Shown here: positions 8,205 to 15,043 of the stretch, in pieces | Layout: each line of letters begins with the position of its first letter | Numbering within the stretch: position 1 is the stretch's first letter | NCBI GenBank assembly: GCA_035286585.1 | Contig: DATEDC010000101.1 | Coordinates: forward strand, 1-15,879 | DNA: 15,879 bases | Direction: 5' to 3' | DNA from: DSOS01 sp035286585 | GTDB lineage: Bacteria > Chloroflexota > Anaerolineae > Anaerolineales > UBA4823 | Program-made: the position numbers and the translations under genes | The notes under the pieces: model-generated | Told to the model about the DNA's origin: nothing | The model's database searches: none | What the model saw: the letters and a program-made list of their open reading frames with translations, nothing else

Positions 8205-9101
8205 ATGGCTGCGCCTTCAAATGGCACAAACATTGTCGTCCTGATCTTGACCTACAAACAAAAGCAGAAGACACTGGAGTGCTTATCCAGCCTTTCGAAG
8301 ATGCACGAACCCCGCTTTCAAGTGCTGGTGTGGGACAATGGCTCGCAAGACGGCACGCTGGAAGCCGTCCAGGGCGAGTTCCCTGGCGTTCTGACGCACA
8401 GTCATCCCGTCAACCTTGGGGTAGCGGAGGGACGAAACGCGGCAGCAAAGCTGGCAATTAACCACCTCGGGGCAACCCACCTGTTGTTCCTGGATAATGA
8501 CATCCTGGTCGAGCCTGGCTTTGTCCAATCGCTCTTCAATCCATTTAACCAGGATTCTCAACTGGGACAAACCCAGGCCAAGCTGCGCTTCAGGCACGAT
8601 CCTCAGAGGATCAATGATGGGGGCGGAGCGCAAATTAATTTTGTTTTCTGGCGCATCCGTCCGGTTGGATACGGCGAGATTGACAACGGGCAGCACGATG
8701 TCCCGCGGGAATGCATCTCTTGCGGTGGAGCTATGATGGTGCGCGCGGATGTCTTCCAACAACTGGGTGGTTTTGACCCCCAGTTTGGCCCCTTTGGGCC
8801 AGAGGACCTGGATTTTTCGCTGCGCCTGCAGAAGGCGGGCCTCCGGGCAATGTACATCCCCCAGGCGGTTGGCTACCACCAGGTCAGCCATACCTATGGA
8901 AAAGGCTACAGCGAAGATTATGCCAGGCACAAATCTCGCCACTGGTTACTGTTTATGCACCGGCACGCTGCATTGTCGGAGAAGATCGCGTTCTATTTGG
9001 TTGGCGCGCCCTACCTGGCTGTGCATGTAGCCGTGCGCGAAGGGAGAAAAGGCAATTGGAAAGCGGTGCGCGGTCTCTTGCGTGGTTTGTTCAAGAGCTA
9101 A
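8205..9101 (+). CDS. Glycosyltransferase family 2, rhamnosyltransferase-like
   Basis: This 298-residue protein shows IVVLILTYKQ (10-19), VLVWDNGSQDGT (40-51), VNLGVAEGRNAA (69-80), the DxD region FLDNDILVEPGF (95-106), SCGGAMMVRADVF (172-184) and the catalytic GPEDLDFSLRL (198-208). The NLGVAEGRN element and the spacing resemble WcaE/RfbF-like rhamnosyltransferases, but the donor is not settled by this. ATG 8205 has AGGGG (8194-8198) six bases upstream. The frame is open further left to 7983, but that stretch lies inside the GT4 gene and lacks a GT2-like lead. Confidence 0.9.
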   Translation: MAAPSNGTNIVVLILTYKQKQKTLECLSSLSKMHEPRFQVLVWDNGSQDGTLEAVQGEFPGVLTHSHPVNLGVAEGRNAAAKLAINHLGATHLLFLDNDILVEPGFVQSLFNPFNQDSQLGQTQAKLRFRHDPQRINDGGGAQINFVFWRIRPVGYGEIDNGQHDVPRECISCGGAMMVRADVFQQLGGFDPQFGPFGPEDLDFSLRLQKAGLRAMYIPQAVGYHQVSHTYGKGYSEDYARHKSRHWLLFMHRHAALSEKIAFYLVGAPYLAVHVAVREGRKGNWKAVRGLLRGLFKS

Positions 9102-9137
9102 CCAATATTCATCTTGCTGTAATGTAAGGGTAAATGA

Positions 9138-10601
9138 ATGTCTGGCTATCGTCCAAATACCACTCTAGCAAACCTGCATGAAAATACCGCTTATCAATAC
9201 GGGCTCCTGGCGGCAATTACGCTCCTGGCGGCAGTGCTGCGATTCTACAAGCTCGGCGAATGGAGTCTGTGGATCGACGAAATATTCACCATCAACAGGG
9301 CGGAGATTCATTTGAATGATATGGCAATTTTCTTGCGCAATTTGCCTGACACTCTCTGGTTGCCGCTCTCCCTTATCTTTACAAAATTTTTTTTGAATCT
9401 CTTCGGGGTCACCGAGTGGAGCGCGAGGCTGGCTTCCGCCCTAATCGGCATCCTCTCCATTCCCATTTTATACTTCTCGGCTCGAAAGCTCATTGGATCT
9501 GGCGCGGCTCTAGTCATGGCGCTGTTGTTAGCCGTTTCCCCCTGGCACCTCTTCTGGTCGCAGAACGCCCGCTTTTACACCTCTTTGATGCTTATTTATA
9601 CGCTGGCGGCGTTTGCATTCTTTTTCGCCTTTGAGCGTAACCGTCCAAGATATATTCTGCTGTTCTATGTGTTCTTATACTTTGCGGCTTCAGAGCGTCT
9701 GACAGTAGTCTTTATCCTGCCAGTGATCTTAATGTATCTGGCAACACTGTGGCTATTCCGTTTTGAGTTGCCGCCTGGTCTTGGGAAACGAAATTTAATT
9801 ATCCTCATCGCCCCAATGCTTCTAATGGCCACTGTTGATGTCATTCGCTACCTGGCTACCGGTTCTTCGATTATGATATTTGCTATCGATGCTTTTGCAG
9901 GCCAGCAGTTCGACGACCCACCCAGGCTGTTAGTGGCTATCGGTTTCAATATCAGCCTGCCCATCATTTCTTTAGCCCTGGTCGGGGGCCTGCATCTGCT
10001 GCTGAGAAAGCGCAGGGTTGGGTTGTTCTTTATGCTCTCAGCTCTTCTACCTATGGCTCTGTTAGTGATCTTGAATCCCTTTATGTTCACCAAAGACCGC
10101 TATGTATTCATGACCCTGCCATGTTGGTTGATCCTGGCTGCCATCGCCATCCAGGAATTAATCACTCATACTAAAGAAGGGGGGAAGCTGCTGGCTGTGG
10201 GAATCCTGCTGGTACTGGTAGCAGAAGCCGCTGGAACGAACCTATTATATTACCGGGTGAATAATGGCGGTCGTCGTGATTGGAGAGCCGCCTTTGAGAT
10301 CATGAAGTCGGAGAGCCGTGAGGATGATGTATTCGTTGCCTGGTGGCCTGAATTCGGACCATATTATCTGGGTAAGGAGATTATCCCCTGGAAGGATATC
10401 CGTCCAGACGCAGTGTTGGAAAGTGGTGTGCGCTACTGGTTTTTAGTAGATTCAGAAACGATCTGGGGTAATCCGGTCATGCGAGAGTGGGTTATGAGCA
10501 ACACTGTATTGATTGATGTGCTGTATTTACGCCTGCCGGAAGATGATTTCAATCTAATGCTCTACCTGTATGATCCGGCTAAGAACCTGGTCAGGGAATA
10601 A
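9138..10601 (+). CDS. Multi-span membrane glycosyltransferase, GT39/ArnT-like
   Basis: This 487-residue membrane protein has an N-terminal segment (about 21-36) followed by RFYKLGEWSLWIDEIFTI (35-52). Its Asp47-Glu48 pair is the catalytic/metal loop of dolichyl- and polyprenyl-phosphate-sugar glycosyltransferases. Next come SPWHLFWSQNARFYTS in the second loop region, about ten further hydrophobic segments, and KDRYVFMTLP, the usual conserved Arg-Tyr region. A soluble C-terminal domain of about 110 residues begins near NGGRRDWRAAFEIM. It probably adds a sugar on the outer face of the membrane from an undecaprenyl-phosphate donor. AAGGG (9126-9130) stands seven bases before ATG 9138. The architecture mirrors the partial gene at the left edge. 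Confidence 0.83.
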   Translation: MSGYRPNTTLANLHENTAYQYGLLAAITLLAAVLRFYKLGEWSLWIDEIFTINRAEIHLNDMAIFLRNLPDTLWLPLSLIFTKFFLNLFGVTEWSARLASALIGILSIPILYFSARKLIGSGAALVMALLLAVSPWHLFWSQNARFYTSLMLIYTLAAFAFFFAFERNRPRYILLFYVFLYFAASERLTVVFILPVILMYLATLWLFRFELPPGLGKRNLIILIAPMLLMATVDVIRYLATGSSIMIFAIDAFAGQQFDDPPRLLVAIGFNISLPIISLALVGGLHLLLRKRRVGLFFMLSALLPMALLVILNPFMFTKDRYVFMTLPCWLILAAIAIQELITHTKEGGKLLAVGILLVLVAEAAGTNLLYYRVNNGGRRDWRAAFEIMKSESREDDVFVAWWPEFGPYYLGKEIIPWKDIRPDAVLESGVRYWFLVDSETIWGNPVMREWVMSNTVLIDVLYLRLPEDDFNLMLYLYDPAKNLVRE

Positions 10602-10609
10602 GAGGAGGG
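10602..10609 (+). promoter_or_regulatory. Ribosome binding site for the first gene of the GT2 triplet
   Basis: GAGGAGGG begins right after the TAA of the membrane glycosyltransferase gene, and its GGAGG core is six bases before ATG 10615. It fixes that ATG over the more upstream frame opening at 10570. Confidence 0.75.
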
Positions 10610-10614
10610 CCAGG

Positions 10615-11592
10615 ATGATTTGTTCCACCATTATTCCGACTATTGGTCGAGCAACACTGTCTCGTGCTGTCAATAGCGTCCTCAATCAGGAGTTCGACCG
10701 GGGGGAGTTCGAAGTGATCGTGGTAAATGATTCGGGAAATCCATTAGCTCCGGAAGATTGGATGAGGTCGCCGTGTGTCAAGATGCTCAACACCAAACGT
10801 CGCAATCGAAGTGTAGCCAGAAATACAGGCGCTGCCGTGGCCCAAGGCCGTTATTTGCACTTCCTGGATGATGATGATTGGATGCTGCCGGGCGCTTTCA
10901 AACATCTCATGGAGGTTGCCAAAACCACCCAGGCAGCTTGGGTGTACGGAAGCTTCCATCTGGTAGATCACACGGGAAAATTACTCTCTGAGATCGCCCC
11001 CACCGACGCTGACAACTGCTTTATCCAGATGGTTGCTTCTGAATGGATCCCCCTTCAGGCGTCCTGGATTGAATCCGAAGGGTTTTTCGCCGCGGGAGGC
11101 TTCGCTTCCTTGTATTCCCTGAGCGGCGGATACGAGGACATCGACCTATCCAGAAAAATTGCCCGATATCATCAGTTCGCCCGTTGCCCGGAAGCCGTAG
11201 CCTGCATTCGCTACGGTGATACTGGCAGCACGACTGATTATAATAACTTGATAGTGCAGAACCGCCAATCCCGGGAAAATTGTCTGGAGATGCCCGGCGC
11301 GTTTGGACGCATGCTCACTTCTGCGCAGGCCAGCTTGAATCGAACAGCCTACTGGCATGGAAAGATAGTCTATTACTATCTGGCATCGATTCGCTGGAAT
11401 CTAAAACAAAATCGCCTGACCAAGGCTTCCAGCCGTGCTGTCTTTTGCCTGTTGGCTTTCCCTGCTTCTGGCCGCCATCTTCTATCCCGTGAATTCTGGC
11501 GTGGGATAGGTCGTCCCCACATCAATCTGGTGAGGACTACAGTAGGGGCAGCAGAGGTTGATCTGTACCGTAACACGACCTGGAGAAGCTGA
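10615..11592 (+). CDS. Glycosyltransferase family 2, tandem copy A
   Basis: This 325-residue GT2 begins MICSTIIPTIGR, with FEVIVVNDSG (32-41), the metal site HFLDDDDW (82-89) and the catalytic region GGYEDIDLSRK (171-181). It is the first of three neighbouring copies. Over residues 1-100 it is 70 % identical to copy B and 61 % to copy C (hand count, no gaps). It differs in having extra residues before the EDIDL motif (GGFASLYSLSGGYEDIDL), which lengthens the acceptor-side loop, and in a longer C-terminal end. The start is fixed by a strong Shine-Dalgarno. The sugar is unknown. Confidence 0.92.
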   Translation: MICSTIIPTIGRATLSRAVNSVLNQEFDRGEFEVIVVNDSGNPLAPEDWMRSPCVKMLNTKRRNRSVARNTGAAVAQGRYLHFLDDDDWMLPGAFKHLMEVAKTTQAAWVYGSFHLVDHTGKLLSEIAPTDADNCFIQMVASEWIPLQASWIESEGFFAAGGFASLYSLSGGYEDIDLSRKIARYHQFARCPEAVACIRYGDTGSTTDYNNLIVQNRQSRENCLEMPGAFGRMLTSAQASLNRTAYWHGKIVYYYLASIRWNLKQNRLTKASSRAVFCLLAFPASGRHLLSREFWRGIGRPHINLVRTTVGAAEVDLYRNTTWRS

Positions 11593-11597
11593 AGGAG
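11592..11597 (+). promoter_or_regulatory. Ribosome binding site for the TTG start at 11606
   Basis: AAGGAG overlaps the last base of the stop codon of copy A and lies eight bases before TTG 11606. It supports that TTG over the TTG at 11558, which would add 16 residues with no match in copies A and C. Confidence 0.65.
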
Positions 11598-11605
11598 ATT
11601 CGAGC

Positions 11606-12535
11606 TTGTTCTGTTCAACGATCATCCCTACTATTGGGCGGCAGTCGCTATCCCGGGCGGTAGAAAGTATTCTCAACCAGCATCTCCCCGCTGGCGACTT
11701 CGAGGTGATTGTCGTCAACGATTCGGGCGAACCCTTGCCATTTGCGGAATGGCAGCGTTCAGCGCGGGTGCAGGTCATCGATACTTACCGCCGCGAGCGC
11801 AGCGTGGCCCGTAATACTGGGGCGGCTGTCGCCAGGGGTCGCTATTTGCATTTTCTGGATGATGACGATTGGCTTGCGCCCGGCGCCTTCCAACACCTCT
11901 GGAGCTTGAGCCAATCCAGCCAGGCAAAATGGCTGTATGGGGTTTCGCAACTGGTTGATCGTCAGGACAGACCGACGATCCAGCTCCGCCACGGCTTAAA
12001 CGGAAACTGCTTTATCCAGGTGATGGCAGGTGAATGGATCCCCTTGCAATCGTCATTCATCGAGCAGGAGACATTTTTCAAGGTAGGCGGATTCGACCCG
12101 CTCATCTCTGGACCCGAAGACATTGACTTATTACGGCGAGTTGCCCTGGTAGGGGAAATAGCAGAAACACCTAATCTTGTAGCCTATGTGGTCAGGGGGG
12201 AACTGGGAAGCACCACGGATTACCTGGGCCATTCTCAAGCCAGCCGTTGGGCGCGAGATCGCATCCTGGATAGTTCGGGGGCATTTGAAGCGATGCGCTC
12301 TTCTGCTAGCGCTCCTTACTGGCAGGGGCGTTTGCTGCGGGTGTACCTGACATCCGTGGTGTGGAACCTGCAGCGCAGGCGTTTGTTCACCGCTGCCAGC
12401 CGGGCTTTTTTTGCTTTGCGCAGCGCATTTGCCACCACCAGGGGCCTTTTTTCGCCAGCTTACTGGCGGGCGATATCCAGGCCTTATGCAAGCTTTACCT
12501 TCCGTAAAGGCTTCCAGGAGGCTGAAAGCGGTTAG
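11606..12535 (+). CDS. Glycosyltransferase family 2, tandem copy B
   Basis: This 309-residue GT2 begins (L/M)FCSTIIPTIGR, with FEVIVVNDSG (32-41), FLDDDDW (83-89) and GPEDIDLLRR (169-178). Alignment with copies A and C places the true start at TTG 11606; the AAGGAG site supports this. It lies 13 bases after copy A. The conserved Cys3 and the NCFIQ/EWIPLQ block (134-148) are shared with copy A almost unchanged, while the loop after residue 160 and the C-terminus differ. A separate acceptor or linkage for each copy is plausible but inferred. Confidence 0.9.
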   Translation: MFCSTIIPTIGRQSLSRAVESILNQHLPAGDFEVIVVNDSGEPLPFAEWQRSARVQVIDTYRRERSVARNTGAAVARGRYLHFLDDDDWLAPGAFQHLWSLSQSSQAKWLYGVSQLVDRQDRPTIQLRHGLNGNCFIQVMAGEWIPLQSSFIEQETFFKVGGFDPLISGPEDIDLLRRVALVGEIAETPNLVAYVVRGELGSTTDYLGHSQASRWARDRILDSSGAFEAMRSSASAPYWQGRLLRVYLTSVVWNLQRRRLFTAASRAFFALRSAFATTRGLFSPAYWRAISRPYASFTFRKGFQEAESG

Positions 12536-12599
12536 AAAATTACGGGTGGGATTATCAGCCTGGGATGTGCAAACAGCCATCTGGCTCAACGAGAACTCG

Positions 12600-13568
12600 A
12601 TGCAAGCGCCCATATTCTGCTCATACATCATTCCAACTATTGGTCGTTCAACACTTGAGCGCTCGGTGATGAGCGTTCTCGAACAGGACATTCACCAGGC
12701 TGATTTTGAGGTGATTGTGGTGAACGACTCTGGCAGGTCGTTGCCCAAAGCTGACTGGCAAGACTCGCCCAGGGTGACCATCATCAATACGAATCGGCGC
12801 GAACGCAGTTTTGCGCGTAACTGCGGCGCGGCGGTAGCAAAGGGCGCTTATCTGGCCTTTCTGGATGATGATGATTGGCTCTTGCCTGGCGCTTTGAGGA
12901 GCTTCTGGCATCTTGCTTGCCAGGAGAAGGAGGCTGCATGGTTGTACGGGGGTATTCGGATCGTGGATGAGCAGGGTAAAATCCTGGCAGAGATCAATTC
13001 TGGCTTGAGTGGCAACCGTTTTGCCCAGATCATGGGTGGGGCCTGGGCGCCAATTCAGGCTTCTATGATTGAAACCCGATCATTTTTTCTCGTTGGTGGG
13101 TTCAGCCCATTTATCTGCGGCACCGAAGATGAAGACCTGTGCAGGCGAATTGCTTATCACGGCGAAATTGCCAATACGTCTGCTGTTGTGGCTTGTTTAT
13201 TTCGGGGTCCATCCTGGAATTCATCGACCAATTATTTACGGGCTACCGAAGACACGAAATCTTCGCGAGATCTCATCCTTGCCAGATCAGACTCTTATCG
13301 GCGCTTGTTGGCATCTGCCGAATCGAGCTATTGGTACGGTCGCATCTGCCGCGTCTATTTGAGCACCGTGACATGGAACTTGCGCCATAAGCGCTTGTTC
13401 ACCGCGTTTAGCCGCTTGCTGTTTGCGCTTGCCGGCGCTTTTCAATCTGCTCGACACGTTCTAACAGGAGAATTTTGGCAGGGTCTCAAGGCGGACCATG
13501 TGCCCGGTACGTTGCATTTCGTCATGCAGGCGTACGAGCGAGAACGCGCAGGTAAACCGAAGGGTTAA
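12600..13568 (+). CDS. Glycosyltransferase family 2, tandem copy C
   Basis: This 322-residue GT2 begins MQAPIFCSYIIPTIGR, with DFEVIVVNDSG (35-45), FLDDDDW (87-93) and a TEDEDLCRR-type catalytic region. It is about 61-65 % identical to copies A and B over the first 100 aligned residues. In copy C the NCFIQ/EWIPLQ block reads NRFAQ/AWAPIQ, the strongest departure of the three. ATG 12600 is the start that matches the copies, though its ribosome binding site is weak (GAGAA). GTG 12546 and ATG 12486 are open in frame upstream and would add 18 or 38 residues without a counterpart in A or B. The 64-base gap from copy B is the largest in the triplet. Confidence 0.88.
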   Translation: MQAPIFCSYIIPTIGRSTLERSVMSVLEQDIHQADFEVIVVNDSGRSLPKADWQDSPRVTIINTNRRERSFARNCGAAVAKGAYLAFLDDDDWLLPGALRSFWHLACQEKEAAWLYGGIRIVDEQGKILAEINSGLSGNRFAQIMGGAWAPIQASMIETRSFFLVGGFSPFICGTEDEDLCRRIAYHGEIANTSAVVACLFRGPSWNSSTNYLRATEDTKSSRDLILARSDSYRRLLASAESSYWYGRICRVYLSTVTWNLRHKRLFTAFSRLLFALAGAFQSARHVLTGEFWQGLKADHVPGTLHFVMQAYERERAGKPKG

Positions 13569-13576
13569 GATCATCC

Positions 13577-13583
13577 GGGAGGG
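13577..13583 (+). promoter_or_regulatory. Ribosome binding site favouring GTG 13590
   Basis: GGGAGGG directly abuts ATG 13584, too close for normal initiation at that ATG. The GGAGG core is seven bases before GTG 13590, an ideal spacing, so the GTG two codons later is the more likely start. Confidence 0.6.
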
Positions 13584-13589
13584 ATGCAG

Positions 13590-14630
13590 GTGAAAAGCTA
13601 CCGAGTTGCCGTGCCGGTGTGGGCGGATGCAGATGACATGACGGAGATGATCAATTACGAATTGAGACAACTGGGTCACCAGGCAGCGGGTTTCTCTTAC
13701 ACTGACCCTGTGCCTGAGGACATCGATGTGCTGCTGACCTTTGGACCATACAACAAGATTATCCCTATTTGGGCAGGCGTTCCGCTGCGCGAAAGTCGCC
13801 AAAGGCCGGTGGTGGCGCACTGGAACACGGAAGGCATGCCTGATCTGAGAATGCCGTACAGGATCGTACGCTGGCTCGGCTCCACACGCTCCTGGGTGGG
13901 CAGGTTGAGTCATTCTCATTCGTCACTTTCTCGCCGTCTATCCACATTGCCGCCCTTCAATTGGGTGGATCGCCGCATGAATCGCTACCGTTATGTGGGC
14001 GACTATGATTACGCATACAAGAAAGGCTGGCTGCATATTTTGGCAGATTCGTCCCAAATTTACGGCGCCGTCCGCAGCAGGGCAGGAATTCCAACCCTGT
14101 ATGTCCCCTGGGGAGGCAGCCCGGTTTTATACGCGGATTTAAACCTGAAGCGAGATATCGATGTGCTCTGGATGGGAAAGCGTGGTACAAAGAGAAGAAG
14201 TGTCATTCTAGACCAGGTGTGTGATGAGTTACGACCCTATGGGGTGAAGATTCATGTTGCCGATAACGAACAAAATCCGTTTATCTTCAATGGAACGAGA
14301 ACGGAGTATTTAAATCGGGCAAAGATCACTTTGAATATTACCCGCACCTGGTACGATGATAATTTTTCCCGTTTCGCTTTAGCTGCGCCTAATCGGTCTT
14401 TAATCGTTTCTGAACCGGTTTTGGAGCACTGTAGCGAGTTTAAAGCGAATGTCCATTATGTAGCCGCTCAAATACCCGAGTTATCCAAAACCATTTTGTA
14501 TTATCTGGAACATGAAGAGGAAAGAGAGAGAATTGTTGACCGGGCTTACAACCTGGTTACCGCTGAGTTGCGCTTCTACCATGGCATAAAAAGGATAATG
14601 GACGCCGTGGAGCAAGTCAATTTGAGGTAA
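13590..14630 (+). CDS. CgeB-like glycosyltransferase (GT-B, Glyco_trans_1_2 type)
   Basis: This protein of about 346 residues has the layout of CgeB/spore-maturation-type glycosyltransferases. The N-terminal Rossmann half contains IDVLLTFGPYN and the Trp-rich VVAHWNTEG. The middle has IPTLYVPWGG and IDVLWMGKRGTKRR, the expected C-terminal-domain start. YLNRAKITLNITRTWYDDNFSRFALAAPNRSLIVSEP follows, which fits the donor-binding domain of PF13524 in position. The usual R-x-F-E-x-x-A-x-G there is only partly kept (FSRFALAAPN), so donor use may differ. It is the last gene of the glycan block, 21 bases after copy C. ATG 13584 would add only two residues. Its role in adding a late or side-chain sugar is inferred. 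Confidence 0.8.
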   Translation: MKSYRVAVPVWADADDMTEMINYELRQLGHQAAGFSYTDPVPEDIDVLLTFGPYNKIIPIWAGVPLRESRQRPVVAHWNTEGMPDLRMPYRIVRWLGSTRSWVGRLSHSHSSLSRRLSTLPPFNWVDRRMNRYRYVGDYDYAYKKGWLHILADSSQIYGAVRSRAGIPTLYVPWGGSPVLYADLNLKRDIDVLWMGKRGTKRRSVILDQVCDELRPYGVKIHVADNEQNPFIFNGTRTEYLNRAKITLNITRTWYDDNFSRFALAAPNRSLIVSEPVLEHCSEFKANVHYVAAQIPELSKTILYYLEHEEERERIVDRAYNLVTAELRFYHGIKRIMDAVEQVNLR

Positions 14631-15043
14631 CATAACGCCGGACTCCTGGAGCTAAACAGCCTAGATTGGATAATTAGATGCCACCACAGTTCATTTGCAT
14701 TAGAGCGCTCAGCTTCCACTGGGCGCTTTCGCATTCAGGACTCTGTCTCATCGCCTGTGCAACCCATATCGATTCGCAGAGCCGCCCCATATCGGGGGTT
14801 CGCAGAATATCACCGTGAGAAGCACTCTTGGAGGTTCAGCCAGCAAAGCAGTGACAGCTAAGTGATCGCGCTGGCAATCCGGCGCCCAATCCCATCCAGC
14901 ATCCACACGGGGTCACGTCAATCTTTTTCGCGCGCAGACCTACCGGCGCGCCTCGACGAAGTGTAAGCGCCTCGCAACCCTGTTTTGTGTTATAAAGGGT
15001 AATCTCATTAGCGGGAAGAATTTGTGTTCCAACAGGTGTTGTG
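14631..15043 (+). other. Intergenic region between the glycan operon and the ParB-like gene
   Basis: In these 413 bases I see no convincing gene on either strand. It holds the hairpin at 14702-14729 and several short GC-rich inverted stretches. A TATAAA at 14991-14996 lies 48 bases before ATG 15044 and could be part of a -10 element, but no good -35 hexamer stands at the right distance, so I do not call a promoter. The reverse frame through 14836-15096 has no recognisable motif. The base make-up differs from the coding regions on both sides. Confidence 0.6.
14702..14729 (+). terminator. Hairpin, possible Rho-independent terminator of the glycan operon
   Basis: AGAGCGCTCAG (14702-14712) pairs with CTGGGCGCTTT (14719-14729) around a six-base loop, giving an 11-bp stem with two G-U pairs. 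Only three T's close the stem, and CGCATT follows, so the U-tract is weak. It sits 72 bases past the last glycan stop, the expected place for a terminator. Confidence 0.45.

Larger units (their letters stand above)
10615..13568 (+). repeat. Tandem triplication of a GT2 gene
   Basis: Three adjacent genes on the same strand (10615-11592, 11606-12535, 12600-13568) encode copies of one GT2 protein. They share FEVIVVNDSG and FLDDDDW, then EDxDL, and a similar C-terminal part (YYxxSIxWNLxxxRL-like, then a basic/aromatic stretch). Hand-counted identities over the first 100 residues are A/B 70, A/C 61 and B/C 65. The sequences have diverged too far to be recent duplicates or an assembly artefact. Confidence 0.9.

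Noticed and set aside
8283..8942. Reverse-strand open frame of 219 codons
   Set aside because: It overlaps the whole GT2 gene with a clear motif set on the + strand; no domain signal is seen in it.
12486..12599. In-frame extension upstream of copy C as part of the gene
   Set aside because: It overlaps copy B for 50 bases and its residues have no counterpart in copies A or B; ATG 12600 aligns with them.
14778..14808. Repeated TTCGCAGA and the CCCCATATCGGGG inverted stretch
   Set aside because: These are short matches in a region without other structure, so chance is enough to explain them.
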